From Alphaproteobacteria bacterium (GTDB lineage: Bacteria > Pseudomonadota > Alphaproteobacteria > Rickettsiales > JABSSG01), in assembly GCA_022600235.1 (NCBI GenBank), contig JAHZKS010000060.1, positions 1 to 10,411 on the forward strand: 10,411 bases of DNA, in the 5' to 3' direction. Position numbers and translations under genes: made by a program. A model generated the notes under the pieces. It ran no database searches. It was not told where the DNA came from and saw only the letters and a list, made by a program, of their open reading frames with translations. The number at the start of each line of letters is the position of its first letter. Positions within the stretch are counted from its first letter, which is position 1. Positions 1 to 7,183 of the stretch are shown in pieces.

Positions 1-131
1 ATATATATGAAGGTAAAATGCTTCTTGCAGGTATCTCTACATTATGCGATATAGACATACCACCTCTCAGAGAAAATTTTGAAAGATTAGAGCAACTTTT
101 TGGAGAAGTTGATACTCCAGAACAAGTTTAA
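1..131 (+). CDS. Unrecognised protein, C-terminal end only (5' partial)
   Basis: An open frame enters from the left edge (first complete codon at 3) and stops at TAA 129-131, giving about 42 residues. The readable part contains KMLLAGISTLCDID followed by an acidic, amphipathic tail ending FGEVDTPEQV. I do not recognise the family. The frame could be read as a short gene starting at ATG 18-20, but there is no Shine-Dalgarno sequence before it and the frame is open to the edge, so a truncated longer gene is more likely. No terminator hairpin is visible after its stop; the next gene has its own promoter candidate about 60 bases further on. Confidence 0.5.
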   Translation, partial: IYEGKMLLAGISTLCDIDIPPLRENFERLEQLFGEVDTPEQV

Positions 132-190
132 TAAATAAATTTACATATAAATATAATTACCTTCCGCAGATAATGGCAGTGATTTTCTTA

Positions 191-218
191 TTGAAATTCT
201 TGCAAAATACATTATATT
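191..218 (+). promoter_or_regulatory. Candidate sigma-70 promoter for the 248-736 gene
   Basis: TTGAAA (191-196, 5 of 6 to consensus) and TATATT (213-218, 5 of 6) are separated by 16 bases. Transcription would start near 225 and leave a leader of about 23 bases before ATG 248. The elements lie inside the upstream part of the longest open frame, which argues against the ATG at 173 as the start. AT-rich DNA gives such matches by chance, so this remains a prediction. Confidence 0.45.
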
Positions 219-247
219 TACATTTATTAACTTATTCTACAAATAAC

Positions 248-736
248 ATGGTAGCACTATCAGAACATAATAAAAATGTATTAGGAGATACATTACGCTG
301 TGTAGCAGCAGAAGTAGGAGATCTTAGCAAGACCATAGAAGCGGCTGAGAAAGACCCTTTATGCCAAAAATTTAATACTCTTCATTCCGGAAGATCATTA
401 AAATTAACTACACAACAACAATATGAAATAACACTTAATATGAAAAATGGTAATGAATTATCTGAAAAAATTCTTTACGCCGAATCAATATGTAATCATA
501 TTATGAGTAAATTCTCATATGAAGATCAAATATATGAGCCAGGATATGGTGAAATCTTATACAAATTCTTCATAGATAGCTCATATCAACCACCACTTTT
601 TACTTGGTCAGATGATCATTACTATCATTTCTTTACTATTAGAGAGTATTTTGCTTTTGATACCTTTTGCCGTGATTATCCTAGTGATAAATATATAAGT
701 GAAATGGTTGGTATGATAGAAAATGAAAATTTTTGA
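248..736 (+). CDS. Unrecognised small protein, 162 aa, probably lineage-specific
   Basis: I recognise no family or catalytic motif. With the ATG at 248 the product is 162 residues: a mixed, probably helical N-terminal half (VLGDTLRCVAAEVGDLSKTIEAAEK) and a C-terminal half rich in Tyr, Phe and Asp (for example FTWSDDHYYHFFTIREYFAF). It has no signal peptide or clear membrane segment and is probably cytoplasmic. The frame extends upstream to ATG 173, which would add 25 hydrophobic residues, but a good promoter match lies within that extension at 191-218 and neither start has a Shine-Dalgarno sequence, so I prefer 248. It stops at TGA 734-736, 26 bases before a strong hairpin terminator, which supports it being a transcribed gene. 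Secreted effector or lineage-specific orphan are guesses only. Confidence 0.6.
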   Translation: MVALSEHNKNVLGDTLRCVAAEVGDLSKTIEAAEKDPLCQKFNTLHSGRSLKLTTQQQYEITLNMKNGNELSEKILYAESICNHIMSKFSYEDQIYEPGYGEILYKFFIDSSYQPPLFTWSDDHYYHFFTIREYFAFDTFCRDYPSDKYISEMVGMIENENF

Positions 737-762
737 TACCAGTGAACTTGAACAAGAATAAT

Positions 763-797
763 AAAAGGAGTCTTAGTTCGCGCAAGACTCCTTTTTT
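763..797. terminator. Bidirectional intrinsic terminator
   Basis: A perfect 12-base-pair inverted repeat, AAAAGGAGTCTT (763-774) and AAGACTCCTTTT (784-795), encloses a 9-base loop. On the plus strand the stem runs into six T (792-797); on the minus strand it runs into TTTT followed by ATTATT. It sits between the convergent ends of the 248-736 gene and marC, so it can stop transcription from both sides. Confidence 0.88.
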
Positions 798-807
798 ATA
801 CCACAAT

Positions 808-1407
808 CTAAATCCCAAACTCTGATTTTACTCCTTGAACTAACATCTCAATAGCTATTGCACCAAGCAAGATAGCCATAATTTTTGTAATAGTTACCAT
901 ACCTGTTTTACCAAGAATTCTATTCAAGAAATCAGACATAAGGAATACCAAGAAAATTAATGCTGATCCACATCCAATAGCAAGCATTATTGCTTCAAAA
1001 TCATTACCACCAGTTGCGCTAGACACATAAGCTATGATCTTACTTATAGCACCAGGTCCTGCCATAATTGGCATTGCCAAAGGAACTACAGCAGGGTTCA
1101 AATGCACTTCTCCTGAATCTTTTGAAGGACTTGGATTTAACATATCCCAGGCTATTTTACCTACTAATATCCCTCCTGCAATTTGAAATCCTCCAACACT
1201 TATTCCAAATGCGCCTAAAATCTTCTGTCCAAAATATGCTACTAAGGCTAAAATTAGAAACACTGCAACACAGGAAACAAGAGCTATTTTCAGTTTTTTA
1301 GATTTCTGATGAGATTCTGTGAGGGATAAAAATATAGGAAGGTTTATGAGAGGATTCATAATTGCCATCAATCCAACAAAAACTTTTAAAAATAAAATGG
1401 AGTTCAT
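808..1407 (-). CDS. MarC family integral membrane protein
   Basis: The protein has 199 residues, the usual size for the MarC/UPF0056 family. It has about six hydrophobic segments: roughly 4-26, 43-63, 68-88, 104-128, 138-160 and 175-195. Family landmarks are NPLINLPIFLSLT near residues 18-30 and the loop motif AMPIMAGPGAI. MarC proteins sit in the inner membrane; the old link to multiple antibiotic resistance was not upheld and the substrate is unknown. The open frame begins at TTG 1417-1419, but ATG 1405-1407 gives the typical family N-terminus (MNSILFLKVF) and is preferred, although it has no Shine-Dalgarno sequence. It lies 44 bases after lipA in the same direction, may use its own promoter at 1427-1455, and ends just before the bidirectional terminator. 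A role linked to lipoate or pyruvate metabolism should not be inferred from position alone. Confidence 0.88.
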   Translation of the reverse strand: MNSILFLKVFVGLMAIMNPLINLPIFLSLTESHQKSKKLKIALVSCVAVFLILALVAYFGQKILGAFGISVGGFQIAGGILVGKIAWDMLNPSPSKDSGEVHLNPAVVPLAMPIMAGPGAISKIIAYVSSATGGNDFEAIMLAIGCGSALIFLVFLMSDFLNRILGKTGMVTITKIMAILLGAIAIEMLVQGVKSEFGI

Positions 1408-1426
1408 GATATATACCAATAAAATA

Positions 1427-1455
1427 TCTATATTAATATCTTATTGCTATATCAA
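1427..1455 (-). promoter_or_regulatory. Candidate promoter for the marC-family gene
   Basis: On the minus strand TTGATA (1450-1455, 5 of 6 to consensus) is followed after 17 bases by TATAGA (1427-1432, 4 of 6). The predicted start near 1420 leaves about 13 bases to ATG 1407 and would exclude the TTG start at 1419. The -35 element overlaps the last codons and stop of lipA. This is a weak prediction in AT-rich sequence; read-through from the pdh operon is equally possible. Confidence 0.3.
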
Positions 1456-2399
1456 CTTGCTCTGCAGTGTTTTTTTTCTCTTTCTGCTTTTAATTTCTTA
1501 AAATCATCACCAGCGTGATATGAAGAACGCGTTAACGGAGTAGATGACACCATCAAGAATCCTTTTGATTTTGCCATACGTGCATAATAATCAAATTCTT
1601 CTGGTTCAACATATCTATCAACTTTTGCATGGTTTTTTGTTGGCTGGAGATATTGTCCTATAGTAATAAAATCTACCCCTGCAGTTCTCATATCATCCAT
1701 TACTTGCAATACTTCCTCTTTCTTCTCTCCAAGTCCTACCATAAGCCCTGACTTTGTGAATATTGTTGGGTCTACTTCTTTTACTCTCTCTAACAACCTA
1801 ATGGAATGAAAATATCGAGCACCAGGCCTTACATTATGGTATAAGCCAGGCACAGTCTCAATATTATGGTTGAATACATCTGGCTTGGCAGCGATCACTT
1901 TTTCTAAAGCACCCTCTTTTCTTAAAAAATCAGGAGTTAAAATTTCTATAGTCGTACCAGGAGAAAATAATCTAATTTTTTGAATACACTCAACAAAATG
2001 GTTAGCCCCACCATCATCTAAATCATCTCTATCTACAGATGTAATAACTATATGAGATAGTCCAAGCTTACTTGCAGTAAGAGCTACTCTATCTGGTTCA
2101 TGTGGGTCTAATTTATCTGGAATACCAGTTTCAATATTACAAAAAGAGCAATTTCTTGTACAAACAGAGCCCAGTATCATTACCGTAGCATGTTTTTTAG
2201 TCCAGCACTCACCTATATTAGGACATGCTGCTTCCTCACATACTGTATTAAGCTTTAAAGAACGTATAGTTTCTCTAGTCTCATGATACTGCTTAGATAC
2301 AGGAGCCTTAACCCTAATCCAGCTTGGTTTTTTTACTTCGCTGATGCCACCTTCAGGGTTTGCAAGCTTCTTTATTCTTGTGAGTTTCTCAAGGGTCAC
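1452..2399 (-). CDS. lipA: Lipoyl synthase (radical SAM)
   Basis: LipA inserts two sulfur atoms at C6 and C8 of octanoyl groups attached to E2 and GcvH proteins, producing the lipoyl cofactor. The 315-residue protein shows both iron-sulfur motifs: the auxiliary cluster cysteines C54, C59 and C65 (CEEAACPNIGEC) and the radical SAM triad C80, C84 and C87 (CTRNCSFC). The C-terminal RSSY motif at 291-294, whose serine ligates the auxiliary cluster, is present, so the enzyme looks complete. The start is GTG 2397-2399, supported by GAGG five bases upstream. It is the fifth gene of the pdh operon, 21 bases after lpdA, so the cofactor-making enzyme is co-transcribed with its main substrate protein PdhC. 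The octanoyl transferase LipB, which acts before it, is not in this window. Confidence 0.97.
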   Translation of the reverse strand: MTLEKLTRIKKLANPEGGISEVKKPSWIRVKAPVSKQYHETRETIRSLKLNTVCEEAACPNIGECWTKKHATVMILGSVCTRNCSFCNIETGIPDKLDPHEPDRVALTASKLGLSHIVITSVDRDDLDDGGANHFVECIQKIRLFSPGTTIEILTPDFLRKEGALEKVIAAKPDVFNHNIETVPGLYHNVRPGARYFHSIRLLERVKEVDPTIFTKSGLMVGLGEKKEEVLQVMDDMRTAGVDFITIGQYLQPTKNHAKVDRYVEPEEFDYYARMAKSKGFLMVSSTPLTRSSYHAGDDFKKLKAEREKKHCRAS

Positions 2400-2404
2400 A
2401 TTTA

Positions 2405-2408
2405 CCTC
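2405..2408 (-). promoter_or_regulatory. Ribosome binding site supporting the lipA GTG start
   Basis: GAGG on the minus strand lies five bases before GTG 2397-2399. No ATG is available near this position in the lipA frame, and the site makes the non-ATG start credible. Confidence 0.65.
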
Positions 2409-2420
2409 GATAATATATAA

Positions 2421-3797
2421 TTATATATGTATAGATTTGCCAAAAGCATTTAATACAGATTCATGCATAGATTCAGACAATGTTGGGTGCGGGAATATAG
2501 TATGCATTAAATCTTCCTCTGTTGTCTCTAGGTTCATTGCCACAACATATCCTTGAATCATTTCTGTAACTTCAGGACCCACCATATGAGCTCCTAAAAG
2601 TTCTCCTGTTTTTTCATGAAAGATAGTTTTCACAAACCCATTAGTATCACCAACAGCTATCGCCTTACCATTCGCAACAAAAGGAAATTTACCAACTTTA
2701 ATCTTATGACCTTCTTTTTTTGCCTGATCTTCTGTAAGACCTACACTTGCAACCTGCGGCATTGAATATGTACACCCAGGTATAAGATTCTTTTTCATAG
2801 GACGTACATGCTTTACCTTAGCTATTTTTTCAACACAGATAATCCCCTCATGGCTAGCTTTATGAGCAAGCCAAGGAGCACCAGCAACATCACCTATAGC
2901 ATATATTCCTTTTTCGGATGTTTCACACCATTGGTTTATAACAACATTACCTTTATCTAATTTAACCTTAGTATTTTCTAGGCCCAACTCTTCTGTATTA
3001 GCTTGTATTCCTACAGCCATAATAACCGAATCAAACTCAGAATTAGTAGATTTTCCATTCGCAACTATTTTCGCTTCCACTTTTGACTTTCCTTTCTTGA
3101 TACTCTCTAGCTTTGAATTTACCAATATCTTCATTCCTTGAGATTCAAATTCTTTCTGCATAAAACTAGAAATCTCCTTATCTTCAACTGGAAGAATTCT
3201 ATCAGCAATCTCTACTATCGTTACTTCAGAACCAAGATTTTTATAGAAGCTTGCAAATTCAACACCAATAGCACCAGACCCAACAACAAGTAACTTCTTA
3301 GGAAGTTTCTTAGGAACCATTGCTTCCCTATATGTCATTACCAAATCTCCATCTGGCTCAAATCCTGGTAGAACTCTGGCTCTAGCACCAGTTGCTATAA
3401 TAATGTGATTACCTGTTATTGTATTACCACTCACTGAGACTTTTCCAGCAGATAATATCTTAGCTGTACCTTTGATAACTTCTACTTTGTTCTTTTTCAT
3501 TAAATGGGTAATACCTGAAGAAAGTTGCTTAGCAACATTCCTTGACCTTTCTACTATCTTCTTAATATCAAACTCAATACCTTTGACTTTAATACCAAAT
3601 TGATCTGCATTTTGCAGCAAGTGATGAACTTCAGAAGAACGTAGTAATGCTTTAGTAGGAATACAACCCCAGTTCAAACACACACCTCCTAAATCTGCTT
3701 TCTCTATTACCACAGGCTTCAAACCTAACTGAGCAGCTCTAATGGCTGCAACATAGCCTCCTGGGCCACCTCCAATTACGATGACATCATATTTCAT
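2421..3797 (-). CDS. lpdA: Dihydrolipoyl dehydrogenase (E3) of pyruvate dehydrogenase
   Basis: E3 reoxidises the dihydrolipoyl arm of E2 using FAD, an active-site disulfide and NAD+. The 458-residue protein is full length. It carries the FAD-binding GGGPGG at 9-14, the redox disulfide C40/C45 in GGVCLNWGC, the NAD-binding GSGAIG at 173-178, the second FAD motif YAIGD around 299-303, and the C-terminal catalytic dyad H437/E442 in HPTLSE. All catalytic residues are intact. The ATG at 3795-3797 is preceded by GAGGAG (3802-3807), which begins on the last base of the pdhC stop codon; the gap to pdhC is nine bases, suggesting translational coupling. Position next to pdhC indicates it serves pyruvate dehydrogenase; whether it is shared with 2-oxoglutarate dehydrogenase cannot be judged from this window. 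Confidence 0.97.
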   Translation of the reverse strand: MKYDVIVIGGGPGGYVAAIRAAQLGLKPVVIEKADLGGVCLNWGCIPTKALLRSSEVHHLLQNADQFGIKVKGIEFDIKKIVERSRNVAKQLSSGITHLMKKNKVEVIKGTAKILSAGKVSVSGNTITGNHIIIATGARARVLPGFEPDGDLVMTYREAMVPKKLPKKLLVVGSGAIGVEFASFYKNLGSEVTIVEIADRILPVEDKEISSFMQKEFESQGMKILVNSKLESIKKGKSKVEAKIVANGKSTNSEFDSVIMAVGIQANTEELGLENTKVKLDKGNVVINQWCETSEKGIYAIGDVAGAPWLAHKASHEGIICVEKIAKVKHVRPMKKNLIPGCTYSMPQVASVGLTEDQAKKEGHKIKVGKFPFVANGKAIAVGDTNGFVKTIFHEKTGELLGAHMVGPEVTEMIQGYVVAMNLETTEEDLMHTIFPHPTLSESMHESVLNAFGKSIHI

Positions 3798-3806
3798 TAT
3801 GCTCCT

Positions 3807-5105
3807 CTATATAAGTAAACGCGATGGGCTTTCTATTAAATCTTTTATAACATTTATGTACATTGCAGCTACAGCACCATCAACTACCCTGTGATCACAG
3901 GATATAGTAATATTCATTAGATTTACTATATCTATCTTTCCATTTTTAACACCAGCTTCTTTCCTTGCAGCACCAACTGAAAGAATACAGCTTTGTGGTG
4001 GATTGATAATAGCATTAAACTGCTTAATACCATACATGCCAAGATTTGATATGGTTACACTACCACCTTGGAATTCTTCTGGCATAAGAGTCCCTGAAGT
4101 TGCTTTTGATGCTAAAGATTTCATTTCTTTTGATATAGCAAAAATAGTTTTCTGATCTGCATTTCTGATGATCGGCGTAACTAAACCTTCATCTATAGCA
4201 ACAGCAACAGCAACATCAACATTATTATGCTGAATTATTGAATCTTCATTCCACATAGTATTAGCTTCTGGAACCATATCTAATGCTTTTGCAGTAGCTT
4301 TAATTACAAGATCATTTACAGATATCTTGTATGCTGGATTTTTAGGATCTGTAGCACCATTAATTTCTGCTCTCATTTCTAGTAATTTATCAACATTACA
4401 ATCAATAGAAAGATAGAAATGTGGGATATTCTTTTTAGATTCACATAATCTTTTAGCAATAATACTTCTCATGGTAGATACAGGAACTTCAGAACTCTCT
4501 GGAGTAATTCTTTGCACATGACCACTAAGAGCTGCAGGACCAGCTCCAGAACCTATAATCTTCAGAACATCCTCCTTAACAATACGCCCCTTAGGACCAC
4601 TTCCTTGCACAGAAGATAGATCTATATTACTTTCTACTCCTAATTTCTTTGCCAGTGGTGATGCATTAACTCTTTGATTCCTTACATCTACTTTTTCAGT
4701 TTTTTCTTCTTCTTTTGCAGGCTCTTCCACAGGCTTTTTCTCCTCTACAACTTCTTCAGGAGATTCTTTCTCTTCTTTCTTTGTATCCTTTTTAGATGCG
4801 TCAGTCTTTTCTTCATCTTTTATATCAGCTTCTTTTTCGTCTTTTATAGCTGATTTATCTTCTCCATCTTCCAATAAAACTGCAATAGTAGAATTTACCT
4901 TCACACCTTTTGTACCAGCAGGAACCATTATTTTTCCTAATGTCCCTTCATCAACAGCTTCAACTTCCATTGTTGCTTTATCAGTCTCAATCTCTGCTAT
5001 TACATCCCCGGCGCTAACTTGATCACCTTCTTTTTTGTGCCATTTAGACAAATTTCCCTCTGTCATAGTTGGAGACAATGCTGGCATAAGAATTTTTATA
5101 GGCAT
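3807..5105 (-). CDS. pdhC: Pyruvate dehydrogenase E2, dihydrolipoamide acetyltransferase
   Basis: E2 forms the core of the pyruvate dehydrogenase complex and passes the acetyl group from lipoate to CoA. The 432 residues divide into one lipoyl domain (about 1-80, lipoylated K43 in ETDKATME), a highly charged linker (about 81-145), a peripheral subunit-binding domain (about 146-184, NASPLAKKLG to GRIVKEDV), a short linker and the acyltransferase domain (about 208-432). The catalytic motif HRVVDGA places the active-site His at 405 and Asp at 409. The single lipoyl domain matches mitochondrial-like alphaproteobacterial E2. The linker is dominated by Lys and Glu rather than the usual Ala/Pro. The ATG at 5103-5105 has AGAGG six bases upstream, and the gene starts 27 bases after pdhB. 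LipA, encoded two genes downstream, completes its cofactor. Confidence 0.97.
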   Translation of the reverse strand: MPIKILMPALSPTMTEGNLSKWHKKEGDQVSAGDVIAEIETDKATMEVEAVDEGTLGKIMVPAGTKGVKVNSTIAVLLEDGEDKSAIKDEKEADIKDEEKTDASKKDTKKEEKESPEEVVEEKKPVEEPAKEEEKTEKVDVRNQRVNASPLAKKLGVESNIDLSSVQGSGPKGRIVKEDVLKIIGSGAGPAALSGHVQRITPESSEVPVSTMRSIIAKRLCESKKNIPHFYLSIDCNVDKLLEMRAEINGATDPKNPAYKISVNDLVIKATAKALDMVPEANTMWNEDSIIQHNNVDVAVAVAIDEGLVTPIIRNADQKTIFAISKEMKSLASKATSGTLMPEEFQGGSVTISNLGMYGIKQFNAIINPPQSCILSVGAARKEAGVKNGKIDIVNLMNITISCDHRVVDGAVAAMYINVIKDLIESPSRLLI

Positions 5106-5132
5106 AAGGACCCTCTTTCCTTTAATAAATTA

Positions 5133-6104
5133 TTATCTGTAACAAACCTTTTTACAAGCTTCGATTATATTCTCAACTTGCGGCAATGCAAGTTTTTCTA
5201 AGTTAGCTGCATAAGGCAATGGAGTATCTTCTGCATTAACATTCTCCACAGGAGCATCTAAGTAATCAAAAGCTTCTTTCATAACAATAGTAGATATCGT
5301 AGCACCTAATCCAGAATAAAACCAGCCTTCTTCAACTGTCACAAGTCTATTTGTTTTCATTACAGAATTGATTATAGTCTGAGTATCTAATGGTCTTAAT
5401 GTTCTTAGATCAATAACCTCTGCACTAATTCCTGATTTTTTTAGCTCTTCTGCTGCCGCTATTGCTTTACCTAATTGATAAGAAAAAGCTGTAATTGTTA
5501 CATCATCTCCTTCAACAACAACATTAGCCTTACCTATAGGAATTTCTTTCTCTTCTAACTCAAAAGTAGCACCATATAATAACTCATGCTCTAAAAAAAT
5601 AACAGGCGCATCATCTCTTATTGCAGATTTTAGTAGCGCTTTAGAATCAGTTGCCGAATAAGGAGCCACAACTTTTAGCCCAGGAATATGAGCAAACCAA
5701 CTAGCAAGACACTGAGAGTGTTGAGCAGCAACACGTGCAGCTGCAGCATTTGGCCCTCTAAATACTATAGGGCAAGAAATTGCACCACCAGACATGTACT
5801 TAGTCTTAGCAGCTGAATTAATAACCTGGTCCATAGCCTGCATTGCAAAGTTAAAACTCATAAACTCTACTATTGGCCTTAAACCTGCCATAGCAGCCCC
5901 AACACCTATACCAGTAAAACCATGTTCTGTTATAGTAGTATCAACAACTCTTCTTGGACCAAACTCTTCTAACAAACCTTGACTGACTTTATATGCACCC
6001 TGATATTCTGCAACCTCCTCTCCCATAAGAAAGACTTTTGAGTCTCTTCTCATTTCTTCAGCCATCGCATCCCTTAGGGCTTCTCTTAAAGTAATTTGTA
6101 CCAT
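5133..6104 (-). CDS. pdhB: Pyruvate dehydrogenase E1 component subunit beta
   Basis: With PdhA this forms the alpha2-beta2 E1 that decarboxylates pyruvate on thiamine diphosphate and reductively acetylates the E2 lipoyl arm. The 323-residue protein shows the E1-beta N-terminal transketolase-like pyrimidine-binding domain. This includes the TEHGF segment with E60, the residue expected to contact the cofactor aminopyrimidine, then VEFMSFNFAMQAMDQ and AAKTKYMSGG. The C-terminal transketolase domain contains DLRTLRPLD and VEEGW. It begins directly at the catalytic domain and lacks the N-terminal lipoyl domain fused to E1-beta in many free-living alphaproteobacteria. The ATG at 6102-6104 has no clear Shine-Dalgarno sequence, but pdhA ends only 12 bases upstream, so initiation may depend on coupling. 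Confidence 0.97.
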   Translation of the reverse strand: MVQITLREALRDAMAEEMRRDSKVFLMGEEVAEYQGAYKVSQGLLEEFGPRRVVDTTITEHGFTGIGVGAAMAGLRPIVEFMSFNFAMQAMDQVINSAAKTKYMSGGAISCPIVFRGPNAAAARVAAQHSQCLASWFAHIPGLKVVAPYSATDSKALLKSAIRDDAPVIFLEHELLYGATFELEEKEIPIGKANVVVEGDDVTITAFSYQLGKAIAAAEELKKSGISAEVIDLRTLRPLDTQTIINSVMKTNRLVTVEEGWFYSGLGATISTIVMKEAFDYLDAPVENVNAEDTPLPYAANLEKLALPQVENIIEACKKVCYR

Positions 6105-6116
6105 AATCTAATAATA

Positions 6117-7079
6117 TTAATATATATCGCTAAATAATTCGGATTCGTCTGGTTCTGGACTATTTTCACAGAACTCAACACATTTGATAACATCTTGCCT
6201 AATAGCATTCTCTATTGCTTTGAGTTGCTCTTCGGTAAAATATTTTTTCTTGAGTAAAAAATCTTTGAAGTTTACTATCGGATCTCTTTCAGATCTATAT
6301 TTCTGCACCTCATCTTTAGTACGGTAATTAGCAGGGTCAGACATAGAATGCCCTCTGTAACGGTATGTTTTAATTTCCATTAAAATTGGACCTTTACCTT
6401 TTTCAATATGCTCTCTTGCTTTTAAACCAGCTTTCTCAACTTCAAAAACATCCATACCATTGACTTGTATACCAGGGATACCAAAAGACTCACCTCTTTT
6501 ATACAAATCTGTAACAGCAGTAGAACGCTTCAGTGAAGTTCCCATAGCATATTCATTATTCTCAATCACATAAATTACAGGCAAATTCCATAGCTTAGCT
6601 AAATTAAATGCTTCATATACCTGACCTTGATGTGCTGCTCCATCACCATAATACACATAAGTAGCGTTCTTTTTCTTATTATAATTATCTGCAAACGCCA
6701 AACCAGTACCAATAGGAACTTGTGCGCCAACAATACCATGACCACCGTAGAAACCTTTATCTAAAGCAAACATGTGCATAGATCCACCTTTACCTTTAGA
6801 ACAGCCTGTTGCCTTTCCCATTAGTTCAGCCATAACCAAATTCATATCAACACCAGCTGCTAGCATGTGACCATGAGCTCTATAACTTGTTATGTGCTTA
6901 TCATTCTTATGGGCACCAGCAAAAAGGCCGACAGCTACAGCTTCCTGACCTATGTAAAGATGACAGAAACCACCGATCTTACCTAAACCGTACAACTGAC
7001 CTGCTCTCTCTTCAAATCTTCTTATAAGGACCATATCCTTATAGAATTTTTCATATTTAGACTTAAGTTTTTTTTCCAA
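6117..7079 (-). CDS. pdhA: Pyruvate dehydrogenase E1 component subunit alpha
   Basis: PdhA binds the diphosphate and magnesium end of thiamine diphosphate in the E1 heterotetramer. The 320-residue protein carries FCHLYIGQEA (38-47), GKGGSMHMF (97-104), the thiamine diphosphate motif starting GDG (145-147) and ending ENN (173-175), and the mobile loop YRGHSMSDP (241-249). The reading frame begins with TTG at 7077-7079. A good ribosome binding site, TGAGGA (7086-7091), lies six bases before it, while the first in-frame ATG (7032-7034) would remove the conserved N-terminal helix (KSKYEKFYKD), so the TTG start is preferred. It is the first gene of the pdhA-pdhB-pdhC-lpdA-lipA operon, with a promoter candidate at 7125-7153. 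No missing residues were noticed. Confidence 0.96.
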   Translation of the reverse strand: MEKKLKSKYEKFYKDMVLIRRFEERAGQLYGLGKIGGFCHLYIGQEAVAVGLFAGAHKNDKHITSYRAHGHMLAAGVDMNLVMAELMGKATGCSKGKGGSMHMFALDKGFYGGHGIVGAQVPIGTGLAFADNYNKKKNATYVYYGDGAAHQGQVYEAFNLAKLWNLPVIYVIENNEYAMGTSLKRSTAVTDLYKRGESFGIPGIQVNGMDVFEVEKAGLKAREHIEKGKGPILMEIKTYRYRGHSMSDPANYRTKDEVQKYRSERDPIVNFKDFLLKKKYFTEEQLKAIENAIRQDVIKCVEFCENSPEPDESELFSDIY

Positions 7080-7085
7080 AGAATA

Positions 7086-7091
7086 TCCTCA
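7086..7091 (-). promoter_or_regulatory. Ribosome binding site deciding the pdhA TTG start
   Basis: TGAGGA on the minus strand ends six bases before TTG 7077-7079. It is one of the clearest Shine-Dalgarno sequences in the window, and no comparable site precedes the internal ATG at 7032-7034. Confidence 0.75.
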
Positions 7092-7124
7092 GCGTTAAAT
7101 CAAAAACGACATAATGTTGCCACT

Positions 7125-7153
7125 AAAATAGTTATATTAAAGAACTTTGTCTA
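7125..7153 (-). promoter_or_regulatory. Candidate promoter of the pdh operon
   Basis: On the minus strand TAGACA (7148-7153, 5 of 6 to the -35 consensus) and TATTTT (7125-7130, 4 of 6 to the -10) are 17 bases apart. Transcription would begin near 7118, giving a leader of about 38 bases that contains the pdhA ribosome binding site. The 7080-7183 interval is the longest gap inside the minus-strand block. No terminator hairpin was found between the mlaD stop and this promoter, so read-through from the upstream cluster is possible. Confidence 0.5.
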
Positions 7154-7183
7154 CAATAATTAGGAGTATTTATATAATAGAAA

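Noticed and set aside
173..247. N-terminal extension of the orphan gene, hydrophobic and signal-like
   Set aside because: A promoter match lies inside it, no ribosome binding site precedes ATG 173, and there is no signal peptidase site; the ATG at 248 is preferred.
1408..1419. TTG start extending the MarC-family protein by four residues
   Set aside because: No ribosome binding site, and the ATG at 1405-1407 gives the usual family N-terminus.
1068..1501. Two plus-strand open frames of 77 and 60 codons
   Set aside because: They lie mostly opposite marC and the lipA end and show no family features.
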